Shown piece by piece: positions 28,352-38,159 of a DNA stretch of 64,000 nucleotides; within the stretch, counting starts at the first letter, position 1; every line of letters begins with the position of its first letter. The stretch spans positions 61,676-125,675 of the forward strand of contig LGRX02034436.1 of assembly GCA_001247695.2 (NCBI GenBank), given 5' to 3'. The notes under the pieces were generated by a model, which did no database searches, was not told the origin of the DNA, and worked only from the letters and a program-made list of their open reading frames with translations. Source of the DNA: Cymbomonas tetramitiformis. Lineage: Eukaryota > Chlorophyta > Pyramimonadophyceae > Pyramimonadales > Pyramimonadaceae. A program made the position numbers and the translations under genes.

Positions 28352-29395
28352 GGAATCACTGTGCTCGCCAGAAATGATTACGTAGAGCTGCTACTGCCAT
28401 GTGCGCTCATCGGAACGAAGGCATTATTCGTTGAAACAAAGAATAAAGACACGGGCGACAACCTCTACCATGCGGTGCACCTGCTGCGTGAGATCCAAGG
28501 CATTCATTGATCCCCTTCCGCGCTTCGTTCAGGTAACAAGAATGTGAAATTTCCTGTGGTATCGTACGTGCCATTTTCTCATAGGCTGCTCGAAAAAGTC
28601 ACAAGCGGCAAGGGGTGTAAGTTACTGAGAATCTGGGGTGGGATGCGCAGCTTCCAGGCCTTCTCTCAACTGCAACAGCGAGCAGTCCCCGACGTTCCCA
28701 ACGGTGCTGCAGATCTATCTACGGCAGCAGAATCATTCGCCTGTCACTCTGCACGTGTATGTCACCAAGCCACGTGGGTTATACTAGATAGATAGATAGA
28801 TAGTTAGATCGTTAACTGGAAGCTGGATGGAATGGGTAGCATCCCATAGTAGTGTACGTACCCAGCTGCTGACTGCTTGATTGAAGGGTTTTAGGGTTCA
28901 GGGTTTAGACCCTAAATATGGAACCAGTCACAATGTTACATTTGTAAATATCTGTACGATGGGAAGCATTGTCCTGCCTGCACGTGTCTTCTTAACAGCC
29001 AATTACGTGGATGCATGTGTATACAATCTTTAAATATCCAACATATAGCTTTCTTACACGTGTGCATATCTCCTACATTCCAGCCAATCACGTGCTTACA
29101 TTTGGATAAGATTCTTCAGTTTTCTTAAGTTTCCTTAAGTGGCATTGGGTATGGAAGTTAAAGTGTTAAACCGGGTTTTGCCATGTGGACAATATCCTCC
29201 TACCAAGAAGCTTCCACGTACTTACATTTTCTTAAGTTCTCTTAAGTATAATTCTTAAGTATACTGTCGGCCAATAGCTAACTGTACCGATTTAAATATG
29301 CATAGTCTGGGTTTATATCGAAAACTTAAGAAAACTTAAGAAAAACTTAAGAAAAACTTAAGAAAGCTTAAGCAAACTTAAGAAATTACTTGCAG
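28290..29395. mobile_element. About 1.1 kb insertion of unknown type in retroelement B
   Basis: Comparison with A shows extra sequence between GGGTGGAGGATGCTGACTTG (B, near 29440) and the segment encoding RILKLLLL (near 28280). The insert holds a TAGATAGATAGA microsatellite (about 28786-28806), many CTTAAG motifs and no supported gene. No terminal repeats or clear target duplication were found, so its class is open and its edges are approximate. Confidence 0.5.
29310..29385. repeat. CTTAAG-rich simple repeat
   Basis: Repeated units of the kind GAAAACTTAA/GAAAAACTTAA near the right end of the 1.1 kb insert; each contains the palindrome CTTAAG. Further CTTAAG copies lie at 29120-29265. Confidence 0.8.
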
Positions 29396-29781
29396 AAGTG
29401 ATAGGTTTGACTGGAGAGCGAAGGGTCAGTATGCAAGTCAGCATCCTCCACCCCCCGTGTATACGGCCCAAGCCTTCTCCTGCAGAGACGTAGATTACCA
29501 GCGCCAAGACCAACGCCACGTAGGCGAAATGGGCAACCCGGTAGCAAGTGACTGTGCGCTGTAGGCGCTGAAGTCGGGCTGCAAAGCGTGGCTTCAGCAT
29601 GCGGCGTGGGATGGCCGCCAGCGTGGCCGGCCCTGCAGCAGAGACCCGCTGCGCTACTGAAAGTGCGCGACCCAAATGAGCTTTAAGCGCTGTGAGCCCC
29701 CACCTGTCGCGCGCCATGTGAGCGCCCAGAAGCCCATGTCTGCAAACGTGGATGGCCAACACCAAGACGAGCCCCAGTTGA
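29358..29781 (-). pseudogene. Retroelement B hydrophobic region, 3' half
   Basis: Contains MLKPRFAARLQRLQRTVTCY, VAHFAYVALVLALVIYVSAG and RIHGGWRMLTCIL, matching A's LDEPRFAARWAQLRRNLQ, AAYLALVLALVVFTAAGG and LTHGGWRVMACFF. The 5' half lies beyond the hAT element (from 31977). Two insertions thus bracket this fragment, and the protein cannot be made. Confidence 0.75.
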
Positions 29782-29789
29782 ATGATTGC

Positions 29790-31968
29790 TAAGGGGCGTA
29801 ACCAGTTAGGCCAGTTAACTAGTTAGACCCAGTTACTACCAGTTATTGTTACTAACTAGTAAATCAATTTCATTTTTATTAACTAACTGACCCTAGCTAG
29901 TAAATCAATTCGCACTAACCGTTTGTAGCTAGTAAATCAATTTTAATGATCGAATTAACTACTCAGTGGCGGTAACGAGCTGACCCCCCTTAAATTTCAT
30001 TAATTACCAGTTAATCACCCGTTTAAACGGCCCACGTGGGCGAAAAATCTGAAAATGACGAATTTCCGATTTTTCGATTTTTCGACCGGCAGACTCGAGA
30101 CAACACATACCGAAATTCACGGTCGCGATTATGAAATTCACGGCCGCGATACGATGTTGAGTCTCAGAGTCAGACTCGAGACAGCCGAAACGATGGACAT
30201 CGTCGGAGCGCGAGACGAGTGCGAGTGAATTACCATACGATAGCGGGTATGGTGAACTATGGTGAACTATAAGATATATAGTTCACTCATACTGATGTTG
30301 AACTGCAGAACTGGATGAAGGGTTTACAGTAAGGGTTTGACCACTGCATTCATTGTTAGGCGTACACTTTCTTAAAGGTTAAGGATGGGGCGTTCGAAGA
30401 AAATATTAACGTCTGCAACTTCCAACCAAGGGCGGTCCTAGAGGTGGGAGCGCGGTATGACAACTGGTTGGTATGCCACCAAGGAGCGGCCGTTATGCAG
30501 CCTATGACAGTGCTCACCAAGGAACTAGAGGTCACCAAGGAGCCTCAAGCAGGTGCAAATTACTCCGTATCCCCACTTTCAGTCAACCGCTCTTCCCCAG
30601 TGCAAGTGCGGTAGTGCGCAAAGCGTCTTTCGTCTCTCGCATGGTGTGTCAGTGTCATTAATCATTTATATCCTTTCGATCTAAATAACACACATGCTAA
30701 TGCGCAGGCATGGTTCTGCCTTTGGTGAACAAGGTGATCATCAAGCTCGAAGATACGATGGCGGTCAAAGTGGGCGACACCGTGGTGCCTGCGCACAAGT
30801 TGGCGAAGGCCGTGCGTGCTGGGAGGAAGAAGGTGCACGCCGATCTTTTTCAGCGGTGGGTCACGGACTTGCAAGCAGAGCCTGTGGAGGGAGCTACTGT
30901 TGCTGCGGAGACACGGACTGCACGCAAGACTGAGAGGCTGCGGAAGCTAGCTATTTCCACGGTGTTGGACCCCCGATTCAACAAGTTCAAGTTCAAGGGC
31001 TCTGGGAACTACGACAAGGAGAAGGTGATGCAGTGGGTGCGCGAGGAGTACATGGCGCACTACGTCGTCCCCGTCACCCAGAAGAAAGCCGCTGAGCATC
31101 CCAAGACCCCCGTGAGCGACAAGCGGAAGCATTCCTTGCTTTTCGACAGCGACGATGATGATGCGAGTGACGATGAGGCCCCTGAGCTGCTTCCAGAGTC
31201 CGATGACGAGGATGAGGATCCTCACAAGAAGAGCGTGAAGCAGTTGGAGAAGTACTTGGAGCTAAAGCAAGCGCCGCCGGACACTGCCATCCTTGACTGG
31301 TGGTTCCAGAACGAAGCCAAGTACCCGTGCGTGTGCAAGATGTGGCGCCAGTTCCATGGGCGCCCTGCATCTTCAGCCGGCGTGGAGCGGCTCTTCTCTG
31401 GTGCATGGAAGATGCATGGCAAGGATGCCCAGACCATGAAGTCCGAGACCATTCAGCAGACCTTAGGATGCTCTGTCAACTACAATCCTTGGTTCTCATC
31501 TGTTCCCGAGGAAGAGCCCAAAGAGGCAGAGGCACAAGCAGAGGAGCCTAAGGAGGCATAGATAGGCTACTTCATAGTATCTTACCCGACTTCAGATCTT
31601 GAATTAGGCCCTGTAAGTGCTTGTGGCAACAGTGGCGGACCAAGTGCGGTATAGGATATACTATTCCGATGAGAGGACATAATAACCAGGGATAACTTTC
31701 ATGTGTGGGGCATCATGTATATGCACACATATATGTATGGGCCGAGTCTGACCTCGAATAAACTGCATTTAATGCCACTGTATAGCCCATACTCAAAATC
31801 GGTAGTAACCCGTTATACCACCAGTTAATTAGTGCTGATATCGGAATTAATTCTTACTAACCAGTAAATCAATTTCATTTTTATCAACTAACTACCCCAA
31901 CCAGTAAATCAATTCGCACTAATCACTTCCAACCAGTTGGACCTCAGGTCAACCGGTTACGCCCCTTA
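29790..31968 (+). mobile_element. 2179-bp hAT element with partial transposase
   Basis: The ends TAAGGGGCGTAACCAGTT and AACCGGTTACGCCCCTTA are inverted repeats with one mismatch. They are flanked by the 8-bp duplication ATGATTGC (29782-29789 and 31969-31976). Near the ends lie about 70-bp repeats in direct orientation (29851-29920 and 31856-31925) containing AGTAAATCAATTTCATTTTT. Only the C-terminal part of a transposase remains, so it is probably non-autonomous. It splits B's hydrophobic region. Confidence 0.95.
30710..31561 (+). CDS. hAT transposase, C-terminal portion
   Basis: 283 codons, of a protein family usually 600-700 residues long. A splice acceptor (ATGCTAATGCGCAG) sits just before the frame, so this is probably the last exon; upstream exons with the zinc finger and the first catalytic residues are not visible. 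It shows VLDPRFNKFKF (about 85-95), an acidic spacer (DSDDDDASDDEAPELL) and the hAT dimerisation domain: ILDWWFQNEAKYPCVCKMWR, ASSAGVERLFSGAWKMHGKD. The domain is complete with its conserved Trp and Glu-Arg-x-Phe-Ser signature. It could act only as a partial or regulatory product. Confidence 0.88.
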   Translation: MVLPLVNKVIIKLEDTMAVKVGDTVVPAHKLAKAVRAGRKKVHADLFQRWVTDLQAEPVEGATVAAETRTARKTERLRKLAISTVLDPRFNKFKFKGSGNYDKEKVMQWVREEYMAHYVVPVTQKKAAEHPKTPVSDKRKHSLLFDSDDDDASDDEAPELLPESDDEDEDPHKKSVKQLEKYLELKQAPPDTAILDWWFQNEAKYPCVCKMWRQFHGRPASSAGVERLFSGAWKMHGKDAQTMKSETIQQTLGCSVNYNPWFSSVPEEEPKEAEAQAEEPKEA

Positions 31969-31976
31969 ATGATTGC

Positions 31977-32570
31977 CACCCCGAAGCGCATGGCGAAAGC
32001 GACGAGCCCAAGCCGGAGCAAAGGTACGTGCCACAGCCCGTTCTGGGCATGGTGAAACCCAGCGACCTGCCAGGCCACAACGTACAGCAGCAGCAAGTGC
32101 CTTGCCAACACAAATAGTACGTGAAGATGTAGGCTGTGGTGCGCCCACTGCTAGTGTGGGGCTGTGCGTATAGTCCACAATGTGCGTGCCATGGCTCTGC
32201 GAGCCAGGCTGGAACGGCACAGCACCCAGAGTGCTGCCATCTCCCCAAGGTACCTTGTGACCTCCAGGGCCGCCCATATCATTACCACTGCCAAGTGAGG
32301 CAGTTGCGGCCATTGCATGCGCACGAGTGCCCCCGTGAGGAGGAAGTACACCTGCATGTGCCTCGCCCACCATCTTGTGGCGGGCTGCGTGCCCGGCCTA
32401 TGGCCGGGGCCACTGCTCAGTAGCGGGCTCGCCGGGCTGCAGCTGGCCCGGTGCCCGATGGAAAAGGCGGCAGCACTGCATCCCTTTTCCTGTCCTCCAT
32501 CATACATCTCGTCGTGTCTTTGTCGTGCATTGGCTGCACGGACTACCCTCTGGCCTGCGCGTTCGCTGTG
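31977..32570 (-). pseudogene. Retroelement B hydrophobic region, 5' half (degenerate)
   Basis: No single frame is open throughout. Hydrophobic pieces are visible, such as MQVYFLLTGALVRMQWPQL, LAVVMIWAALEVTRYLGEMA and LWVLCRSS, in the place where A has its first membrane-like segments. Several frameshifts are likely. The hAT target duplication abuts at 31969-31976. Confidence 0.5.
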
Positions 32571-33058
32571 AGCGACTCCAGGACGCTGGGTTCTCTCTCC
32601 GGGGCTCGGTGACCTCCTCCTGCGCTGCCCGCTCCGTGGGGAGTGTTGGTGCGCCGGCCCAGGGGTCGAGCTCGTGTGATGTCTGTCACGACGGCTCCCA
32701 CTCTGGCCCCTGGTGCCTGCGACATGAACATTGGTTTCTCATGCACTGGACTGCGGTGCCCTGTGAGATCCTGGGCCTGCGGTGACCTGTACGATGCAGC
32801 TTCCTTGTCCTGCACGTCTGAAGGGAACACTTGGGTCTCCTGACTAGAGATGTCTTCTGAAACGGTGGGGGAACCCATGTTGATGACTGTGCGGTGCTCG
32901 GACCGCTGGGCGAGGTTGACCTCCAAGATGCCCCTGGAATGCAACCCACCGAAAGTGTTGCCGGCGACAACCTCGTTCACCGGCTGTTCGAGAGCGTCAT
33001 GGCGATCATTGTGAATGGCGTTGCTGGCGGTGTTCTTCCCTATCCTGGCTCCCCCCAC
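32543..33058 (-). CDS. Retroelement B linker ORF
   Basis: A 171-codon hydrophilic frame between X2 and the hydrophobic region, rich in Ser, Arg, Glu and Thr, with no recognised domain. It may be a polyprotein spacer; A's equivalent is not clearly identifiable. Confidence 0.35.
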   Translation of the reverse strand: MGGARIGKNTASNAIHNDRHDALEQPVNEVVAGNTFGGLHSRGILEVNLAQRSEHRTVINMGSPTVSEDISSQETQVFPSDVQDKEAASYRSPQAQDLTGHRSPVHEKPMFMSQAPGARVGAVVTDITRARPLGRRTNTPHGAGSAGGGHRAPEREPSVLESLTANAQARG

Positions 33059-33070
33059 GGAGGGACGCGG

Positions 33071-34003
33071 TCACCCCTGCAACTCCTTCAAGGCCTTTCT
33101 GTGCTCCCTGATGATGACATCCCTCCTCTCGATCATGGCATCACTCTCCACGATGGCGGCGCGAAGCATCCCTTCTGGCGTCTCGTCATCCCCTGCACCA
33201 TGCGCTACGTCATACCCTGCCGAAGCAGAGTGTTCCGACAATGGCGACGGTGTCCGCGTGTGGTGCGGGCTAGGAGTCGTTCGATCACCGCGTGCAGGGT
33301 CGCGCGAGCGCCTCGATGCGCTGTTCACCTCTTCATCGCCCCTTGCCTGTCTGTGGAGGGAGTTGTCACTCTCTCCTAACGATGGGGCGGGCGATGGCGG
33401 TGCACCCGGGGACGTTGGAGCACTCTCCTCTGCAGTTGTGGTCAAGTTGTTCATGAACTCGCCAGCCATATGTGCACGCAACTCAGTCCGTCGCTCTTCT
33501 TCAGCACGCAACGCAGGCCCTACGCGAGCTGCGAGTGCAGATAGAGGGGCCCTGTTCATCACTGCGGATTTTTCCCATGTCACCCAACAGCACTGCTCGA
33601 ACTTGCGCGTTCTGGAGGACAGGTACTCCATCGTGAACACGACGCCGTAGGAGCCTCGCACGTGATAAAATCCATGATCCTCGCAGAGATAGTACACTGC
33701 TTTGGAACGAGATGTGGCTCTAGTCTTGAGGACGTGTAGCGTGCCTCGCTGCGGGCCGTCAATCAGGTGGAGCTTGGCCAGCTCGATAAGCTCCTCGCCC
33801 GTGCAGAGGTCCGCCACGTGTTTCCGTATGGTGCCCAAGAGTCCGCCAGTGCAACCGACTGACTGCCCTCCCAGAGGCAAGTACTCACCTCGCTGTCCCA
33901 CCGCCGCAGAGGAGGCGTAGCGGTGCATCAGCTTGCTACTGAGCTCGCATGTGTGCAGCCCCTTCCCACGCTCCGCATAGGGCTTCCCCAGCATGAACTG
34001 CAT
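33071..34003 (-). CDS. Retroelement B unknown region X2
   Basis: 310 codons. The N-terminal two-thirds are related to X2 of A (about 3900-4480): MQFMLGKPYAERGKGLHTCE with A's QVMYELGVCYSSERGLRLRE, LPLGGQSVGCTGGLLGTIRK with A's LPLGGQTASSSLLEAVVS, and AVYYLCEDHG with A's PVYYIFEEHT. A Ser/Pro/Arg-rich region and a charged helix (IVESDAMIERRDVIIREHRK) finish it. Conservation of an otherwise unknown domain between two diverged copies argues for a real element protein. Function unknown. Confidence 0.65.
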   Translation of the reverse strand: MQFMLGKPYAERGKGLHTCELSSKLMHRYASSAAVGQRGEYLPLGGQSVGCTGGLLGTIRKHVADLCTGEELIELAKLHLIDGPQRGTLHVLKTRATSRSKAVYYLCEDHGFYHVRGSYGVVFTMEYLSSRTRKFEQCCWVTWEKSAVMNRAPLSALAARVGPALRAEEERRTELRAHMAGEFMNNLTTTAEESAPTSPGAPPSPAPSLGESDNSLHRQARGDEEVNSASRRSRDPARGDRTTPSPHHTRTPSPLSEHSASAGYDVAHGAGDDETPEGMLRAAIVESDAMIERRDVIIREHRKALKELQG

Positions 34004-34083
34004 CTTGCTTTTAAAGCATCGGTATGGGACGAGGAAGACAGTCTGCCCATCCCGTTGTACCAGCTCCGCGATCTGGGCCGGGT

Positions 34084-35217
34084 TCAGCCAAGTGGACTCC
34101 TGACGTCCTGAGTGGTGTTCTCGCTGTTGGTGTCAGACTCAGCTTGGTAAGTGCCATGGAACACCGACGGCTGATACTCCTGACTCTGAGGGTCAAAGTC
34201 CCCTTCGGGCCACGTCTGATGTCTCAGCCGCAGCGGAGCTAACACTGTTGCTGGTGGCGGCGCATGACCAGATGGTCCTGCAACATCCCTCCTCGCGGTC
34301 TTGTCTGCAGGAGCTGGCGGTCGAAGTGCTGGCGCATGACCAGATGGCCCTGCGCCATCCCTCCTCACAGTCTTGTGTGCAGGGGCTGGCGGTCGAGGTG
34401 GCGGCGCCCGCCTGACTCCATAGGTGTTCAGCTCGTCACGTGCCTCATCCTCAGACTTGCACGCAGAGAGCATCACCCTGCCCTCTCCCAAGTGCAGGAA
34501 CTCCTGGGCGGCGGCGTTGGTGTTGAACACTTCGCCATGTCCCCCTTCCGCATCCGTCACTGGGTAGAACTTCTCCACCTTGCACGTCACATCTGTCAGT
34601 GTCAACAAAGGAATGACCTGCTTGCCAGCCACCACCTCGTCATACTTTGTCTTCAGTCGCGCTCTGAGATTGGCAACATCCACCTTCTGGACGTACTTCA
34701 GAGGCTGATATCTCCAGCACTGGTCCTTCTCATAGTAAAACGGCAGCTGGAATTCACCAGTCACCCTGCCCATGGGGCTCATGCTGACGCCATCAGCCAT
34801 GGTGTGACGCACCATCATCTCCATCAGCTCCCATTGCACTCGGGTCTTCTCGCTGAGCACACAGAACTGACGCACCCTTTTGTCCCACATGAGGGTACCA
34901 GTTACGTCACCCGTGGGGTACACCTGCTGGGCGCTGAGGGCCTCCTGGACGTCCGCCATGGTGTAGCGCCCGGCGTCTCGGTGAGCTTGGCAGTCAGGAG
35001 GTGCAACCTGGTCGCCATCCTTTCTCCACCTCGCGCGCGTGACCCAGGTGTCTGAGACCACCTTGGTTTCCGTGTTGACCTTCTGGTCCACGAGCGTGAA
35101 GTCGGGCCACAGCAGCTCCGTCTCCAGGACGTCCCTCTCCTCTCCGCAGCGTGCGAACGTGACGCGACGAAACCTGCTTCGAGTTTCATCCTCCCGTCGT
35201 TCCCCCAGAGTTTGCAC
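34084..35217 (-). CDS. Retroelement B unknown region X1
   Basis: 377 codons. It holds LLWPDFTLVDQKVNTETKVV, YPTGDVTGTLMWDKRVRQFC, GEFQLPFYYEKDQCWRYQPL, KFYPVTDAEGGHGEVFNTNA and AAQEFLHLGEGRVMLSACKS. Each has a counterpart in A (2640-3290), including SGEVTGTLMWDLEKRAFCV. A Pro-rich tail contains two near-identical APADKTARRD/GPSGHAP units. No family is recognised. It overlaps the end of the protease frame by 32 bases in another frame, which marks a frameshift near 35200. Confidence 0.65.
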   Translation of the reverse strand: MQTLGERREDETRSRFRRVTFARCGEERDVLETELLWPDFTLVDQKVNTETKVVSDTWVTRARWRKDGDQVAPPDCQAHRDAGRYTMADVQEALSAQQVYPTGDVTGTLMWDKRVRQFCVLSEKTRVQWELMEMMVRHTMADGVSMSPMGRVTGEFQLPFYYEKDQCWRYQPLKYVQKVDVANLRARLKTKYDEVVAGKQVIPLLTLTDVTCKVEKFYPVTDAEGGHGEVFNTNAAAQEFLHLGEGRVMLSACKSEDEARDELNTYGVRRAPPPRPPAPAHKTVRRDGAGPSGHAPALRPPAPADKTARRDVAGPSGHAPPPATVLAPLRLRHQTWPEGDFDPQSQEYQPSVFHGTYQAESDTNSENTTQDVRSPLG

Positions 35218-36790
35218 AAACGGGCGTAGCCGGTACGGTCCACGAACAGGCGCTGCTGAGACCAGCTGCCCTCCTCGCTCTCACCACTCCATGGGTGCAC
35301 CGCCATGCCCTGCCACGGCTGCGTACTGGCCAGGACGTACACACGTACTCCTTGTCACTCGCAGCCTCTTGCTCCTGCGTCAGGTCAGGATGTCGGGGGT
35401 CGACCTGCGTAGCTGTCAGCCCTGCCGGTGCGATGGGTGCAGCGTCCACTGCTCCCTCGGGGCTGTCCCATTCACTCCTCATCATCATGTTCGCCTCACG
35501 TTGACTGCATGATGTAGCTTGCAGCAGGTTCAACATCTTGTCCGTGACGGACGTCCCAGGCGCAGGGGTTTTGAACCTGAGATCCTCAGCATGTAAGCTG
35601 ACTCGTCCAGTAAGTTCGGCTCGCATCAGTGAGCTGGGTCGCAGTGCTCCTGCTTCCGCCATGGCCTGGCAACGCGCGTCGAGCATCTCTCGTTCCTCCT
35701 CGTTGAACCTCTTCAGCCTGAGCTCATCCAGGAACGACTCCAGGAGGAGTGCTAGTTCAGAATGTCCTCGTGAGAACGCACATCGCTCCCCTGAGAGGGC
35801 CTGGCGGTCCTCTCCCACTGACCCAGCATGTGCAAACTCTTGCTGGTGCGAAGCGTGGTCGTCGAAGATCTCCGTCGCAAGGCATACTCTGGGGTCATCA
35901 TTCCTCTTGCACCTCACGTCGGTGGGTGGCGTCAGCTCAATAAGCGGCAACGTGACCTTCTCCCTCATGCCCAATGATACCGCAGCCTCAGAAGTGGCGA
36001 TGCCACGGTACAGGTCGATAGTGAGCTTCAACTCATTCTTCAGTGGCCCAGTGCCCACTAGGAAATCCCACGGGGTGTCGTCACTGGTGAATGTAACGAA
36101 AGCGTGAAGACGATGGAGCGTCTTGTAAGGGGTGCCTGCTGCGAGGATGACGTCCACGTAGCAGTACTTGGTGAACTCGGCGGGGCTGCCATCGCACCTG
36201 GCAACTCTGGCCCCTGTCTCTGCGTCAAAGATGGTCAGACCAAGCTGCTTGACTGTCCTGATGGGGATGATGTTGCAGTTTGCACCAGTGTCAAGAAGCA
36301 GGGCCTTGTACAACATCAGCAACCCGCCAGAGGCCACAAGGGCCATCCCTTGGGCAAGAGTCTCGTTCAAGAGCTTGCACACGGGCTGAACCTGTGCCAT
36401 AGCTGTGAGCTGCTCCTCCGTAAGACCACTGAGCATCTTCTTCTTCAGCAGCTCGTAGGCCTTGGCCTCCATGGTCCCCGCGTGCAGCTGGCCCCTCCCA
36501 CTGAAGTCCGTCACTCCGAACTTGTCTTGGATAGTAGGTGCCGCTGCGGTGACGCGCACTGTGTCTCTTTCTTTCCTGGGCTGATCCACCATGTCCTCAG
36601 GCATCTCGTCCAAAGGGATCTCCTCGTCGTCGCTGTCATCACCAGACTCCATCCCCGGGCAGTCACCATCTTCGTCGTCACTGTCATCACCATTACCTTC
36701 GCCGCAGCTCTGGCAGTCGTCGATGTCTGCTGCTAAGGCTGCTGGCATGGGGAGCTGACCGGCCTCGGCCAGCTCTACCAAAGTCTCCAC
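35186..36790 (-). CDS. Retroelement B aspartic protease region
   Basis: 534 codons. An acidic N-terminus (GDDSDDEDGDCPGMESGDDS, then EIPLDEMPEDMVDQ) precedes TEEQLTAMAQVQPVCKLLNE and the retropepsin motif LLLDTGANCNIIPIRTVKQL (about residues 175-194). VDVILAAGTPYKTLHRLHAF and DFLVGTGPLKNELKL follow. The protease would mature the polyprotein. The frame runs uninterrupted where A is frameshifted. Upstream it joins gag through a one-base shift near 36830. Confidence 0.85.
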   Translation of the reverse strand: METLVELAEAGQLPMPAALAADIDDCQSCGEGNGDDSDDEDGDCPGMESGDDSDDEEIPLDEMPEDMVDQPRKERDTVRVTAAAPTIQDKFGVTDFSGRGQLHAGTMEAKAYELLKKKMLSGLTEEQLTAMAQVQPVCKLLNETLAQGMALVASGGLLMLYKALLLDTGANCNIIPIRTVKQLGLTIFDAETGARVARCDGSPAEFTKYCYVDVILAAGTPYKTLHRLHAFVTFTSDDTPWDFLVGTGPLKNELKLTIDLYRGIATSEAAVSLGMREKVTLPLIELTPPTDVRCKRNDDPRVCLATEIFDDHASHQQEFAHAGSVGEDRQALSGERCAFSRGHSELALLLESFLDELRLKRFNEEEREMLDARCQAMAEAGALRPSSLMRAELTGRVSLHAEDLRFKTPAPGTSVTDKMLNLLQATSCSQREANMMMRSEWDSPEGAVDAAPIAPAGLTATQVDPRHPDLTQEQEAASDKEYVCTSWPVRSRGRAWRCTHGVVRARRAAGLSSACSWTVPATPVCANSGGTTGG

Positions 36791-36809
36791 ACCCCTGGGG
36801 GCTGTTATC

Positions 36810-38150
36810 CTACCCTCCGCTACGAGCCCAGCAGCCAGTTTGCGAAAGGCTGCACCCAGGCTCTTGCTTGATCACGGAGGCCATGAGCTGAACCTTCTTC
36901 TGCATCTGGTCCGCTGCTGGCGCCAATGGCAACTGCGCTTCGGCCTCGTACTCTTCAGGTGTCTTCATCGGGAATCCCCTCATGTGCTGAGTGCTGCCCA
37001 GCGCTACTGCCGGTGCAGCCGTGACTTCGGGATTGTCCTCCGTGCTCAGCGCTCCTGTGAGTCCCTCCAAGCCCAAGGTGGTGAGCGCGTCAGAGAGTAC
37101 CTCCACGCCCATCTCTTCAGCCAGCGCTGAGAGAACGCTGGGTGAGGAGACTGATGGCAGCCCTGGTCCAGGAACCTCGCGGTGGTTCACCTCGTGCGTG
37201 TCCGAGATGTACACCTCTCTTTCCGCAACGTGCGAGGCGACCAGTTCCTCGTCTGACCCCTCGTCCTCAGAGAGCACCTGGGACTTCACACTGCCAGCAC
37301 GACTGGCAGTTTTCCGTGCAGCCACCATGCCCTGGTACTCCGCCTTCAGTGAGTCCACTTTACCAGCTGGACTCTTCTGCTTGTCGGCTTGTGGAGGCTT
37401 CGCCCGATACTTGTCCTTCTCCTCGCTGGACAACTGCTGCCAATCGGTCACCAGGATGCCCCACTCGGAGTTCTTGAAGCGGTTTTTCAGGTTGTACATC
37501 CGCATGGCGGCGTTCTCGGCCTCCCACCACTTGCCGGACCCGAGCCTGCTCTCGCGATACGCTGCTGGTAGCTTGACGTGCTTGTAGCCGTTCTTGCACT
37601 GCTCGGGACTAGACTCGTGCCAGCCCCCTCCGAAGCAACGCAAGCACTTGGGCTTGTCGTTCGCGCGACTGCCCTCGGCTGGTGGAGAGATGTTGTTGTA
37701 CGTGGGCTTCTTAGCTCTCTCCGCAACGTTCACCTCCTTCTTCATCTTCTTAGAAGGTGAAGCGTCCACCTTCTTGCTGCCCTCAGGATCCCGCCCGGAC
37801 TGTCCGTCTATGGCTGACTCCGCCTTCCTGATCGAGTTCTTGATGGCCTTGAGGTCGAGGCCATGCTGTCTGGCTTCCCAGCAGGTAGAGTACTGGCAGC
37901 CGCATCGCCTTGACGTGATCTCCTGCAAGAACGTGAGGATCCAGGACTCGGCGTCGTTCTTAAGCTTGTCCTGAACCTCTACAATGGCCTCCAGGTTCTT
38001 CCAGGTTACCCTGTTGGGCGGCGGGTACTGAGCTCTCAACTGCTCTTTGACCCGCGTCTGGAAGATCTTGATGCGGAGGTTCTCCACGCAATCCTCGATG
38101 AAGGTGCGTAGAGTCTCGTCACTCACCACCTTCCCGGTGTTGAGCTGCAT
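36810..38150 (-). CDS. Retroelement B gag, C-terminal part with zinc knuckle
   Basis: 446 codons. The first part (TLRTFIEDCVENLRIKIFQT, RVTWKNLEAIVEVQDKL) is helical and gag-like. A basic stretch (SKKVDASPSKKMKKEVNVAE) precedes a CCHC-type knuckle with unusual spacing, CLRCFGGGWHESSPEQC, expected to bind nucleic acid. The rest is charged and Pro-rich. The frame is continuous with the upstream gag ORF except for one TAA at 38160-38162. A frameshift near 36830 leads into the protease frame. Confidence 0.75.
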   Translation of the reverse strand: MQLNTGKVVSDETLRTFIEDCVENLRIKIFQTRVKEQLRAQYPPPNRVTWKNLEAIVEVQDKLKNDAESWILTFLQEITSRRCGCQYSTCWEARQHGLDLKAIKNSIRKAESAIDGQSGRDPEGSKKVDASPSKKMKKEVNVAERAKKPTYNNISPPAEGSRANDKPKCLRCFGGGWHESSPEQCKNGYKHVKLPAAYRESRLGSGKWWEAENAAMRMYNLKNRFKNSEWGILVTDWQQLSSEEKDKYRAKPPQADKQKSPAGKVDSLKAEYQGMVAARKTASRAGSVKSQVLSEDEGSDEELVASHVAEREVYISDTHEVNHREVPGPGLPSVSSPSVLSALAEEMGVEVLSDALTTLGLEGLTGALSTEDNPEVTAAPAVALGSTQHMRGFPMKTPEEYEAEAQLPLAPAADQMQKKVQLMASVIKQEPGCSLSQTGCWARSGG

Positions 38151-38159
38151 CTCCCTGCG

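Noticed and set aside
28328..28510. Small ORFs in the 1.1 kb insertion
   Set aside because: Short, with no recognisable protein features and not conserved in A.
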